DNA of 45,265 nucleotides from WRIS01 sp050945135 (GTDB lineage: Bacteria; Actinomycetota; Coriobacteriia; Coriobacteriales; Eggerthellaceae). The stretch is taken from assembly GCA_050945135.1 (NCBI GenBank), contig JBMNSJ010000014.1, positions 1 to 45,265 on the forward strand. The letters run 5' to 3'. Positions 16,445 to 25,599 of the stretch are shown here, piece after piece. A program made the translations under genes and the position numbers. The notes beneath the pieces are model-generated. The model was not told where the DNA came from and ran no database searches. It was given only the letters and a program-made list of their open reading frames with translations. The number at the start of each line of letters is the position of its first letter. Position 1 is the stretch's first letter.

Positions 16445-17284
16445 ATGAGCGATATTGTATGGACTACAGGAGCTACCTATCGAGAGATTCGCTACGAAAC
16501 TTTTGAGGGTGTTGCAAAAATCAGTATTAACCGTCCCGAGCGACGCAACTCTTTTACGCCTTTGACGGTAAAAGAACTCTACGATGCCTTTAATCGAGCG
16601 CGCGATGATAGCTCAATTGGAGTCATTATCCTGACGGGCGTTAATCATGACGGACCTGATGAAAAGCAAGCATTCTGCTCGGGAGGAGACCAGGCAGTTC
16701 GAGGAGACGGCGGTTATGTTGGAGAAGACGATATCCCCCGTCTTAATGTGTTAGACCTGCAGCGACTTATCCGTGTGGTTCCAAAGCCAGTTATCGCCAT
16801 GGTCAACGGATATGCCATCGGCGGAGGTCACGTTCTGCACATTTTATGCGACCTTTCTATTGCGGCAGAAACAGCGAAGTTTGGTCAAACCGGACCGAAG
16901 GTTGGCAGCTTCGATGCAGGATACGGCGCAGGATATCTTGCGGCAATCGTTGGGCAAAAGAAGGCTCGTGAAATTTGGTACCTCTGCCGTCAATATAGCG
17001 CAGCTGAAGCGCTCGATATGGGAATGGTAAACAAGGTTGTTCCCTTCGACCAACTCGAGAGCGAGTGCGTGAGCTGGGCACAAGAGATGCTTCAGTTCTC
17101 TCCGACTGCTTTGCGCTTCATGAAAGCCTCCTTTAATGCGGCAACCGATGGTCTTGCGGGCATTCAGCAGCTGGCAGGAGACGCAACCCTTCTCTACTAC
17201 ACCACTGACGAGGCAAAAGAGGGACGCGATGCTTTCAAAGAGAAGCGTGACCCTGAATTTGATAGGTTCCCTAAATTCCCCTGA
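16445..17284 (+). CDS. menB: 1,4-dihydroxy-2-naphthoyl-CoA synthase
   Basis: MenB is the crotonase-fold enzyme that closes the naphthoquinone ring from o-succinylbenzoyl-CoA. The 279-residue product shows RPERRNSFTPLTVKEL, FCSGGDQAVRG, GYAIGGGHVLH (oxyanion) and PKVGSFDAGYGAGYLA, all typical of MenB. It has an AAGGAAGGAAAG ribosome site, lies 39 bp after menH and precedes the fused menE-menC gene. Confidence 0.95.
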   Translation: MSDIVWTTGATYREIRYETFEGVAKISINRPERRNSFTPLTVKELYDAFNRARDDSSIGVIILTGVNHDGPDEKQAFCSGGDQAVRGDGGYVGEDDIPRLNVLDLQRLIRVVPKPVIAMVNGYAIGGGHVLHILCDLSIAAETAKFGQTGPKVGSFDAGYGAGYLAAIVGQKKAREIWYLCRQYSAAEALDMGMVNKVVPFDQLESECVSWAQEMLQFSPTALRFMKASFNAATDGLAGIQQLAGDATLLYYTTDEAKEGRDAFKEKRDPEFDRFPKFP

Positions 17285-17331
17285 TTGAGCTCGTAGGCAA
17301 AGCTCGGTGATATGTTGGGAAGAAGGACGCG

Positions 17332-19947
17332 ATGATACCTGATTTTGAGAGGTTGGCGCGGCAGGCGCCAAAAAGCCCTTGCTTTACCTTTTGTGACAGC
17401 AATGGGGAGCAGACGGTGTTTGATTTCGAGACGCTTCGTCTTGAGGCGGCAACCTTGGTGCGTGCTTTTAACGAACGAGGCGTGCAACGCGGAGACCACA
17501 TTTCGGTTGATATGGAAAACTGCCCCGCGTTCATCGTTACGATTCTTGCTGCAGCTTATGCTGGGGTAACGCTTGTGTTGCTCAACCATCGCCTTACGGA
17601 AGAGGAAAAGAAAGAACGCATTCGCGATCTCAAGGCTGTTCCCGGCATTCATCTTGATATTCATCTCGACGAAGATTATGTCAACGAGATGATTGGGCAA
17701 ACAAGAGGAAGCGTGTGGGAGGCTGTCCACATGGCTGAACGTGCAGGCGCTTTGTTTGATGAAGAAGCACCAGCTCTTGTGTTGTTTACTTCTGGAACTG
17801 CTGGACGAGCAAAAGCCGTTTCGCTTTCGTGGAAAAACCTATGTGGTGCGGCGCATGCAGCAAATCTTTGCTTGAGTGATTTTGGCAAAGGTATGTGGCA
17901 GTTGGCTCTTCCCTTGTTCCATGTTGGCGGCTTCGAGATTTTTGTGCGAAGTATTCTTAACGAGACTCAATTTTTACTCTATCGCCATTTTGATGCCGAG
18001 CGCATTCTTACTGATGCGGCAGGCTTTGAGGCAACTCATATATCGGTCGTCGACAAGATGCTCCAAGATATGATTCGTGCTGATAAGCGATATCTAAAAA
18101 CCTATTCTTGCATCCTTTTGGGCGGTGCTGCCATCAACCCAATCACGCTGGTGCAAGCAGTCGCCAGCGGCGCACAGCTTTATGTGAGCTATGGTATGAC
18201 CGAGACTTCAAGCATGATAGCGTGCTCGTTGGTGGACGGCGATTATGATGGAGGGCTCACTCCTCTCCCAGGATACAAAACCCACATTGTTCTACCTGAT
18301 GAGCATGGGGTTGGACAGCTTGCAGTAAGTGGCCCCGGAGTTTTCTCGCGCTACCTGAATGCAAAAGCCGCCTTCACGCTTGATGGTTATTTTCTAACAG
18401 GCGATCGTGCTGCAATCGAAGACGAGCGTATCAAGGTGAAAGAGCGTTTGGGGGATATGTTTATCTCGGGCGGGGAAAATATCTATCCCGAAGAGATACG
18501 CAGGAAGCTTTTGAATACGCCCGGTGTTGAAGAGGCTTATGTTTTTGGAGTCGATGATGCAACATGGGGAAAACGCCCGGTTGCACTCGTAGAGCGAACA
18601 GAGGCTCGATATCTCAATGGGCAGGCACAAGAAAGCTTGCAGACCTTTGTTTCGCGTGTATACGAAAGCATTGAATCGCGCCTGTCAAAGCTTTATCTGC
18701 CAAAGCATATCTGTGCGCTCGATGAGTTTCCCCGTTCGGGCATTGGAAAGGTAGACCGCAATCAGCTACGTGAGATATATTCTCAGCGCATCGAAGTCTG
18801 TGAAGTCAAAATACATCATATCGAGCAAGAGCTTTGCCAACCCTTCGTTACCGCTAAAACAACAATGACTACGCGCGAGTCGCTTATTATCGAGGTCATC
18901 GATTATGCGGGAAGGGTGGGGCTAGGCGAATGCGTGGCTTTCCCAACAGATTGGTATCTCCCTGAAACCCTTGGGCAGGACCTGCAGGTATTACAGGATG
19001 AGCTTATTCCCTTGGTTAAAGAAGCGATATTTTTGCATCCGCGAGAGTTCGCTCGTTACGCAGATGAACACACGCACGTGCAGGCTTCCATGGCCCATGC
19101 CGCAATCGAAACAGCTTTATGGGATCTGTATGGCAAGATTTCTGAGAAACCTTTGTGGCAGCTTTTGAGCGATGAGTTTTCTGGCGAAAGCGTCAAGCAA
19201 ACGTCAAACATCGAAGTTCCTGCAGGTCTCGTTATGGGAATCATGCCGATTGAAGAGACTATAACTGCGTTAAGAGAAGCGCTCGGTTTTGGCTATACAC
19301 GGGTTAAGCTAAAGATAAAGCCAGGTGACGATTACGAACGCGTTCGTGCGGTACGAGAGGCTTTTCCCGAACTGAGTATCTTGCTTGATGCTAATCAGGC
19401 ATATAGCGAGCACGATATCGATGTTTTCAAAAAGCTTGATTCGCTCAACATTACGTGTATCGAAGAGCCTCTTGCTCCGTCTTCGCAAGAACGTGCAGAT
19501 AGTGCACGATTCTTCACAAGGCTGGGCGAGTTTCAAACGCAAATCTCTACTCCCATCTGCTTAGACGAGTCGATTCTCAATGCCGAAGATGCCTATCAGG
19601 CTCTTCTTGTTCCGGGACTTCGGTGTTTCTCTCTAAAAATTGGGAAATGGGGAGGAGTTAAAAAGACACTTGATTTCTGTCGTGCTGCGTCCAAAGCAGG
19701 AGCTCAGCTTTGGATGGGCGGAATGTATGAGACGGCAGTTTCAAAACGGCTCCATGCTGCTTTTCAGGTATTGCCCTCTATCAGCATTCCGGGAGATTTG
19801 AGCGCAACCGATTGTTACTTCACGACGGAAATAACCAAACCAAACTTCACAGTTTTGCATGGAAACATTACGCTTAACACTCGTTCATACGAACATGGAC
19901 TTGGTTGTGAGCTTGATTACGAAACGCTCAAATCCTTGCTTTTGTAG
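17332..19947 (+). CDS. Fused o-succinylbenzoate-CoA ligase (MenE) and o-succinylbenzoate synthase (MenC)
   Basis: One 871-residue frame covers two steps of menaquinone synthesis. Residues 1 to about 482 are MenE: the AMP-binding loop FTSGTAGRAK (about 152-161), YGMTETSSM, FLTGDRA, SGGENIYPEEI and the catalytic-Lys motif RSGIGKVDRNQ. Residues about 486-871 are MenC, an enolase-superfamily dehydratase: VKLKIKPG (general acid/base Lys), LLDANQ, CIEEPL, CLDESI (metal ligands) and SLKIGKWGG, then MGGMYETAVS. MenC makes o-succinylbenzoate and MenE activates it, so the fusion joins consecutive reactions in reverse order. No internal stop or in-frame restart with a ribosome site is evident at the joint. 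Confidence 0.92.
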   Translation: MIPDFERLARQAPKSPCFTFCDSNGEQTVFDFETLRLEAATLVRAFNERGVQRGDHISVDMENCPAFIVTILAAAYAGVTLVLLNHRLTEEEKKERIRDLKAVPGIHLDIHLDEDYVNEMIGQTRGSVWEAVHMAERAGALFDEEAPALVLFTSGTAGRAKAVSLSWKNLCGAAHAANLCLSDFGKGMWQLALPLFHVGGFEIFVRSILNETQFLLYRHFDAERILTDAAGFEATHISVVDKMLQDMIRADKRYLKTYSCILLGGAAINPITLVQAVASGAQLYVSYGMTETSSMIACSLVDGDYDGGLTPLPGYKTHIVLPDEHGVGQLAVSGPGVFSRYLNAKAAFTLDGYFLTGDRAAIEDERIKVKERLGDMFISGGENIYPEEIRRKLLNTPGVEEAYVFGVDDATWGKRPVALVERTEARYLNGQAQESLQTFVSRVYESIESRLSKLYLPKHICALDEFPRSGIGKVDRNQLREIYSQRIEVCEVKIHHIEQELCQPFVTAKTTMTTRESLIIEVIDYAGRVGLGECVAFPTDWYLPETLGQDLQVLQDELIPLVKEAIFLHPREFARYADEHTHVQASMAHAAIETALWDLYGKISEKPLWQLLSDEFSGESVKQTSNIEVPAGLVMGIMPIEETITALREALGFGYTRVKLKIKPGDDYERVRAVREAFPELSILLDANQAYSEHDIDVFKKLDSLNITCIEEPLAPSSQERADSARFFTRLGEFQTQISTPICLDESILNAEDAYQALLVPGLRCFSLKIGKWGGVKKTLDFCRAASKAGAQLWMGGMYETAVSKRLHAAFQVLPSISIPGDLSATDCYFTTEITKPNFTVLHGNITLNTRSYEHGLGCELDYETLKSLLL

Positions 19948-20002
19948 GGCTGTCTGCGTATAGTAGATAACTGGTCAATGTAGGAATTTATGATGCTTTG
20001 GG

Positions 20003-21304
20003 GTGAGCATGGGTAATCTAGGACAGGTTGAAGCAGATACGCTCGATTCAACCACGGGTATTCCCGACAAAGATACGTTTTATCGCAATGCACGAAAGCT
20101 GCTCGATGCCAATCCTGAGATCGAGTACGATTTTATCACGTCGGATATCGAGCATTTTAAGGTAATCAACGACGTATACGGATACGAAAAAGGGGATGAG
20201 CTTCTTCGTTTTTCGGCTCAGAAAATCCAGGAAGCTTGTGGCTTCGTTGGAGGCATATGCGGACGGTATTTTGCTGATATCTTTATGTCAGTCGTTCCTC
20301 GGAGAGAGGGATTGATTGAGATAATTTCAGAGATGACCGAAAAAAATATCGAAGAAGGCCCTATTAAGCCCAGTCCAAAAGTTAAGTTCGGTTTATACCC
20401 CATTACAGACCGAAGCTTACCAATTTCTGCGATGTATGATCGCTCAATGCTTGCGCTGTCTTCCGTTCGTGGCCATGAACGAGTTAATTTTGCAATTTAT
20501 GATGAGGGTCAACGGGAAAGCATTATTCGCGAGCAGTTCATTATTAATCATATTGATAAAGCCCTCGCAGATAATGAAATCATAATTTACCTCCAGCCAA
20601 AATACAGCTTGGAAACGCGAACCATTAATGGCGCAGAAGCGCTTGTGCGTTGGATAAGTCCTGAAGAAGGATTTATGTCTCCTGCAGAGTTTATTCCTAT
20701 TCTCGAAACGCGAGGCGAGATATTCAAACTTGATCTACATGTTTGGGAGCTAGCCTACCAAGCTATACGGCGCTGGCTCGATAAGGATATGCCTATCGTG
20801 CCTATCTCGGTTAACGTATCTCGAATCGATATGGACGATCCCGAATTTGAGTCTAAGCTATTAGCTTTAGTTGAAAAATATGAGGTGCCAATCGAGTATT
20901 TCAATCTTGAGATTACCGAGACCACCTATGCAAACCTCAATCAAAGCCATATTAGCTTGATAGAAGGCCTTCGTAAAAAAGGGTTCCGCGTTGAGATGGA
21001 CGACTTTGGTAGCGGCTATTCGTCTTTGAATATGCTGAAAGATTTCTACATCGATGATTTGAAAATAGACCTCGGCTTCCTTACCGATTTCGGAAAAAAC
21101 AACAGAAGCGAAAAGATACTTCGTTTGGTTGTCGATCTTGCTAAGGATTTAGAGCTAGGAATTGTTGCCGAAGGTGTGGAAGAAGCGCAGCAAGCTGATT
21201 TTCTTTCTGGAATTGGCTGCGAAACGGCGCAAGGATATTACTTCGCTAAACCTATGCCCCTTGAAGAGTTTGAGAAGTTTTTGGCTGAAGACCAGGCAAG
21301 ATAG
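20003..21304 (+). CDS. EAL-domain cyclic-di-GMP phosphodiesterase with degenerate GGDEF domain
   Basis: The 433-residue cytoplasmic protein has an N-terminal GGDEF-like domain (about 18-165) in which the signature GGDEF is replaced by GRYFAD (87-92), so it should not make cyclic-di-GMP; it may bind GTP or dimerise. The EAL domain (about 178-428) keeps E212-A213-L214 (EALVRW), SVNVSR, LEITET, MDDFGSGYSS, the Lys in LKIDLGF, AEGVEE and QGYYFAKPMP, the metal and catalytic set of active phosphodiesterases. No membrane segment. The start may be GTG 20003 or ATG 20009, which follows GGGGTGAG closely. It precedes an active-looking cyclase gene. Confidence 0.9.
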   Translation: MSMGNLGQVEADTLDSTTGIPDKDTFYRNARKLLDANPEIEYDFITSDIEHFKVINDVYGYEKGDELLRFSAQKIQEACGFVGGICGRYFADIFMSVVPRREGLIEIISEMTEKNIEEGPIKPSPKVKFGLYPITDRSLPISAMYDRSMLALSSVRGHERVNFAIYDEGQRESIIREQFIINHIDKALADNEIIIYLQPKYSLETRTINGAEALVRWISPEEGFMSPAEFIPILETRGEIFKLDLHVWELAYQAIRRWLDKDMPIVPISVNVSRIDMDDPEFESKLLALVEKYEVPIEYFNLEITETTYANLNQSHISLIEGLRKKGFRVEMDDFGSGYSSLNMLKDFYIDDLKIDLGFLTDFGKNNRSEKILRLVVDLAKDLELGIVAEGVEEAQQADFLSGIGCETAQGYYFAKPMPLEEFEKFLAEDQAR

Positions 21305-21391
21305 CACAGTAGGAAACCGTAGCAGTATACGTAAAAGCAAGCATGTGAACGTTACCCCTAGTAAGAGCACGTAATAGCAGGAGGAAAGACA

Positions 21392-22732
21392 ATGATGGAC
21401 AAGGTGGATAATTCCGGGATGGGCAACCCCTCCCTCCCAGAATTTGGCACAGTACCCCTAATCGATGAGCGAGTGCTACGTGTAGCCCTATCGCTGTCCG
21501 CATCGACAGTTTCGGTGCTCGACCTCTCTCAAAAAACACTGAATGTTATGCGCTTCGAAGAAGGCAATATTGAGATAGAGCGCTCTTTCAAAAACGTTCC
21601 TCAGTCAATTATTGAGGAAGGCTTAGTGCACGTAGACGATACGGAAGCGCTTCAGTGTTTCTTTACCCAGCTGTATAACGGAGAGCAGCCCGACGAGGCG
21701 TGTGTGCGCGTGTTGAATACAAACGGCGATTGGCTGAGCTATCAATTGCGTGCTGCAATAGTTCCTTCTGACGACAAGCATAAAGAACAAGTCCTTATCT
21801 CGGCGCACAATGTTAGCTTACAAAAACGCGTTGAGCAGGTATATGAGCAATTCTTTGATGAGGTCACTCAGTCGGCAAATCATGTATGGGAATTTGATTT
21901 GGAAAACAATCTCTTGCTCAGCGAGGGAGGCCAGGGCGAGCCATTCTTCAATCGTGCAGAGGCACAAACTTACACTGAAATTCTTGATTGTGCAGGAAAG
22001 AAGGTCCCTGAAGGTTATCGCCAGCGTTTTGAATATGCCTTCGGGCGCGATCATTTGCTCGATGAGTTTGATAAGGCTCATCGCGAGGTACACCTGGATT
22101 ATCCCGTGTATGTGCAAGACGCGAAAGAATCAATGTGGATTCAAGGTTCTGCGTATATGATCCTAGCCCCCGATGGTGCTATCCACGTAATCATGTGTTT
22201 GAGAGACATCACTAACCGCGATAAGGTGAAAGAAGTTCACGACAAAGCCAACGAATGCGATCCGCTAAGCGGCTTATTGAAATCTGATGTGTTTAGGCAA
22301 AAAGTGAACGACGTATTGAAAAACGATCGTCGTACGCAGGAAGGCCATCTGTTTGTTATCGACATTGATGATTTTGAAATAATCGAAAAAGAGTACGGCA
22401 AGGTCTTTTGTGATGAGGTCGTTCGAAGCGTTTCAGATGTTCTTACGGGCTGTTTCCGCAGCGAAGATATGTTAGGACGCGTGGGAGGAGACGAATTCAT
22501 GGCTTTCGTGAGCAACATCGATGCCCCTCGGGCGCGAGAGCGTGCTTCAGAAATCGCAGAAGCGCTTGCGCTAATTCAGCACGAAATGGGAGAAGGAATA
22601 ACCATTACGCTTTCGATTGGTATTGCCGAAGCGGGGCTCTATGATGGATTTACTTCTTTGCACAATAAAGCCTACAAGGCACTCTATCGGGCAAAATCAA
22701 ACGAAAACGGTAGTTGGTCCTTGTGGGAATAA
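21392..22732 (+). CDS. PAS-like/GGDEF diguanylate cyclase
   Basis: The 446-residue protein ends in a GGDEF domain (about 285-446) with an intact active site G365-G366-D367-E368-F369 and DIDDFEIIEKEYG for GTP and metal binding, so it likely makes cyclic-di-GMP. The upstream part contains one or two PAS-like sensor regions (about 60-145 and 150-270) by pattern. No transmembrane helix is visible. A strong AGGAGGAAAG ribosome site precedes two Met codons (21392, 21395). With the preceding EAL gene it forms an opposing synthesis/degradation pair. Confidence 0.88.
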   Translation: MMDKVDNSGMGNPSLPEFGTVPLIDERVLRVALSLSASTVSVLDLSQKTLNVMRFEEGNIEIERSFKNVPQSIIEEGLVHVDDTEALQCFFTQLYNGEQPDEACVRVLNTNGDWLSYQLRAAIVPSDDKHKEQVLISAHNVSLQKRVEQVYEQFFDEVTQSANHVWEFDLENNLLLSEGGQGEPFFNRAEAQTYTEILDCAGKKVPEGYRQRFEYAFGRDHLLDEFDKAHREVHLDYPVYVQDAKESMWIQGSAYMILAPDGAIHVIMCLRDITNRDKVKEVHDKANECDPLSGLLKSDVFRQKVNDVLKNDRRTQEGHLFVIDIDDFEIIEKEYGKVFCDEVVRSVSDVLTGCFRSEDMLGRVGGDEFMAFVSNIDAPRARERASEIAEALALIQHEMGEGITITLSIGIAEAGLYDGFTSLHNKAYKALYRAKSNENGSWSLWE

Positions 22733-22757
22733 AAACCGCTTGAGTCGCGGGTTTTGC
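22732..22757 (+). terminator. Candidate terminator after the diguanylate cyclase gene
   Basis: AAAACCGC (22732-22739) can pair with GCGGGTTTT (22747-22755) with one bulge, placing four T's at the end. It sits directly at the stop codon between convergent genes. Confidence 0.5.
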
Positions 22758-22777
22758 TTCCCGTGTTTTGCTTGCGA

Positions 22778-24274
22778 TTACGACTGTTGCGGCTTTAGCA
22801 GAAAATGCTCTCGCACCTTTTGTAGACCGCCTTCATCGAGTGGGTAATAATCCAAGATACGGCCTTGTGATACATGCAAGACCGAGGTACAGCAAGATAA
22901 AATAAACTCAAGATCATGGGTTACTACAAGCGAGAGCAAACACTGCTGAGATGCTTCCTCGATAAGCTTACAGCTTGCCTTCATATTGAGATAATCCAAA
23001 CCACTCGTTGGCTCGTCATAAACAAGAAATTCCTTGCCCGAGCATAGGGCGCTTGCGATAGCCACACGTTGTTTTTGGCCTCCGGAAAGCGCCAAGGGAT
23101 GGGTATCTTTGAAGTCAGAAAGACCGAGTTGCTCAAGGAGATATTCTGCGTGAGGCTCAGAGCCCTTTGCCGTATTAAGCGTAACTTCCTCAAGAACACT
23201 TTCGGTGAATAGCTGATGGTTAACATCTTGCATAACCATATAACTTTTCTGCAAGCGTTGTTTCCTTTTGCTGGGTTTTTGGTCTACAAGAATGTTTCCC
23301 TTATGTTTTTGAAGGCCACAGAGGCAATTTGCAAAGGTAGATTTACCTGCCCCATTATGCCCGATAACCGCAATGATGCTACCACGCTCTATCTCGAGAC
23401 CTTCAATATCTAGAACGGTTTTACGATTGCGCTGACACAGAAAGTTTTTATAGTTGATAAGAGGGTATCGATCAGGCAAGCAAGGTCTTGCTGTTTGCTT
23501 TGGTGTGATATGAGAGGAGCGAAGCGCGTCTAGATTTAGTTCGCGAAGACCCATACAGGCAAGCTCTTCTCGGGGAAGGGCTCTCATTTCGTCATTTGAG
23601 AAGTCGGATATAAGACGACCATTTTTGAGATACAAAAAGCGATCGGCAAGATCAGCGAGGTAATAGAGGCGATGTTCTGAAATTACGATTGTTTTACCTT
23701 GTGCCTTGAGAAGCTCAATAACTCTTCGGAGCATTTCAATAGATTGTGCATCAAGATTTGAAGAAGGCTCATCTAATACGATAACCTCAGGGTAAGTTGC
23801 ATAAACCGATGCACAGGCAATACGCTGCTTCTCTCCGCCTGAAAGCTCAAAAATGCTACGATCAAGAAGCTCATCTAACGAGAAAAGGGAAGAAACTTCG
23901 CCAATGCGATCGCGAATCTGCTCAGGGGGAAGAGCTTGGTTTTCGCAACCAAAGGCAAGCTCGTCAGTAGTGTTTACGTTGAAGAACTGGCTGCGTGGAT
24001 TTTGGAACACCGAGCCTACGGTCAGCGAGCTTGCTGCAAGTGACTGCTCGGCAATCTTTTTTCCGTCTACCCATACATTACCGCTGAGTTTTCCCTCGTA
24101 ATGGTGTGGAATAAGGCCGTTAATCAACCGAGTAATAGTGGTTTTTCCGCAGCCGCTTGAGCCACACAGAACCACACATTCGCCACGAGCAATTGAGAAG
24201 TCTAGATTGCTAATGCTTGCATCGCGGTCTTCATCGTTATCGTAAAAATAACTGACATCTTCAAAGAGAATCAT
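22778..24274 (-). CDS. ECF-type transporter ATPase with two fused ABC domains
   Basis: This 498-residue protein holds two ABC ATPase domains, the energising A-A' part of an energy-coupling factor transporter in one chain. Domain 1 (about 1-230) has CGSSGCGKTT, ELSGGEKQR and VIVLDEPSSNLD; domain 2 (about 270-490) has GHNGAGKST, ALSGGQKQR and FLVYDEPTSGLD. Both sites look competent. The gene starts immediately after the EcfT stop (no gap), so it is coupled to the T and S genes. This organisation is typical of MptD-class and related ECF systems. Substrate is not shown by the ATPase. Confidence 0.92.
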   Translation of the reverse strand: MILFEDVSYFYDNDEDRDASISNLDFSIARGECVVLCGSSGCGKTTITRLINGLIPHHYEGKLSGNVWVDGKKIAEQSLAASSLTVGSVFQNPRSQFFNVNTTDELAFGCENQALPPEQIRDRIGEVSSLFSLDELLDRSIFELSGGEKQRIACASVYATYPEVIVLDEPSSNLDAQSIEMLRRVIELLKAQGKTIVISEHRLYYLADLADRFLYLKNGRLISDFSNDEMRALPREELACMGLRELNLDALRSSHITPKQTARPCLPDRYPLINYKNFLCQRNRKTVLDIEGLEIERGSIIAVIGHNGAGKSTFANCLCGLQKHKGNILVDQKPSKRKQRLQKSYMVMQDVNHQLFTESVLEEVTLNTAKGSEPHAEYLLEQLGLSDFKDTHPLALSGGQKQRVAIASALCSGKEFLVYDEPTSGLDYLNMKASCKLIEEASQQCLLSLVVTHDLEFILSCCTSVLHVSQGRILDYYPLDEGGLQKVREHFLLKPQQS

Positions 24275-24988
24275 CTAAAACGCCACCTGAACAACAATAA
24301 ATAAGGCACAAAGAGCCACCATGAGATAGTCGATAGCCCGAAAACGAACCTCGGTAAGACAGGTTCGATCGTTGCCCGCCTCTAAACCTCGCGAAAGTGA
24401 GGCAGCTGCCAATTCGTTAGAAATAGTAGAGACTGACATCAGAATAGGAACAAGACCATATTCAAGCGTTTGCATGGGTGCTTTTGCTACAGCAGCCACC
24501 GAACCAACCACGCCACGAAGCTTCATGGCGTTTTGGATAGAGCGCCATTCTTCTTGAATGGTTGGGATAAAGCGGAACATGACCGAAAAGGGAATGATGA
24601 TTTGTTCCGGGATGTGCATTTTTCTAAAAGCAGCCGTAAACTCGCTCACCGAGGTTGTTTTGATGAGCAAGTTGGCGGCTAGCAAAATGAGCAAGACGTA
24701 GCGTGGGGGTTTTACAAGAGCCAGAAACAGGGCTCCGAAAGCTCCAGAAACAAAGGGCACGACAAATATATCCAAACTAAGCATAACCAGGTAGACTATG
24801 CCAAATTTTAGAGTGAACGAGTATTGCCGATAGCTTACAAGAAAAAGGCTGAGCACGAGAAACACGCAAAGCTCAACGGCAAAGCTTAAGTTTGAGAAAA
24901 CAAAGAAGCCGACAGTGAACAGGATAATAAACTTTGTACGCGGATCGAGGGCAAGAGGCGATTTTTGTTTTTGGGATAAAACATCCAC
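24275..24988 (-). CDS. ECF transporter T component (EcfT/CbiQ-like)
   Basis: The 237-residue membrane protein has several hydrophobic segments (about 16-50, 58-80, 88-106 and the C-terminal 218-236) and the cytoplasmic coupling motifs typical of EcfT: the FRFIPTI block and AASLSRGLEAG near 195, related to the Ala-Arg-Gly coupling motifs. It links the ATPase to the S component. Start is GTG at 24988, sharing one base with the TAG stop of the S gene, which indicates translational coupling. Confidence 0.87.
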   Translation of the reverse strand: MDVLSQKQKSPLALDPRTKFIILFTVGFFVFSNLSFAVELCVFLVLSLFLVSYRQYSFTLKFGIVYLVMLSLDIFVVPFVSGAFGALFLALVKPPRYVLLILLAANLLIKTTSVSEFTAAFRKMHIPEQIIIPFSVMFRFIPTIQEEWRSIQNAMKLRGVVGSVAAVAKAPMQTLEYGLVPILMSVSTISNELAAASLSRGLEAGNDRTCLTEVRFRAIDYLMVALCALFIVVQVAF

Positions 24989-25587
24989 TAGACAATGCCT
25001 GCCTTCTTGAAGTGCTTAGAGATAAGGCGCTGTCCAAACAGTCCGCCGACAAGCCCACCAACTAAAGCCATAGCAATGAGAACAATAATGAGCCAATCAG
25101 GAGTGAGCGCATCGAGTGAAGCGGCGTAGTCGGCGCCATAGTAGAGCATGCATTGCTCGAGGAATGCCGACTTCGCAAAGAGAAGCATCCAAAACGGACC
25201 CATATTGGTGCAAGCGAAAACAACATAGCTGAGAAGATAACGTGCCTTCGAAATGTATTTCCCAGAAGAAGCAATGAGCTCTGCGATAAGACTGATGAAA
25301 AGTGCCCACACGCCTGCCTGCCATACACCGCCCATGGAGGTGAGTAAGCCCACCAAGATGCCAAGAATAAGTATGGCTCCACGCTTTGGTACCTTAGTAA
25401 CAAAAAACATGTATACCGGGCCTAAAATGATGGGAAGAAGCAAGGGGGCGCAAATATAGAGGATTGGAACAAAGCCCATAACCGACACGCTTACAAACAT
25501 TAGCACGACATAAAGTGCAGCGAACGCACCTGCAACAATGAGGTCTTTCGATTTGAGGGCTTTCTTTTCTTTTACTAGTTCTGACAT
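24988..25587 (-). CDS. MptD-like ECF transporter S component (Trep_Strep family)
   Basis: The 199-residue, six-helix protein resembles the TIGR02185 (Trep_Strep, MptD) family of substrate-binding ECF membrane proteins, with KDLIVAGAFAALYVVLMF, the central PVYMFFVTKVPKRGAILILG and a C-terminal GGLVGGLFGQRLISKHFKKAG segment. It would bind the ligand and dock on EcfT and the ATPase. The family substrate is not firmly established; the neighbouring AraC and YbtPQ-like genes point to a siderophore- or metal-linked ligand, which is inference. It starts 12 bp after the AraC gene ends. Confidence 0.85.
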   Translation of the reverse strand: MSELVKEKKALKSKDLIVAGAFAALYVVLMFVSVSVMGFVPILYICAPLLLPIILGPVYMFFVTKVPKRGAILILGILVGLLTSMGGVWQAGVWALFISLIAELIASSGKYISKARYLLSYVVFACTNMGPFWMLLFAKSAFLEQCMLYYGADYAASLDALTPDWLIIVLIAMALVGGLVGGLFGQRLISKHFKKAGIV

Positions 25588-25599
25588 GATTTTCCTTTC

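Noticed and set aside
21155..21539. Minus-strand frames across the EAL/GGDEF junction
   Set aside because: They are antisense to well-supported domains and show no coding features.
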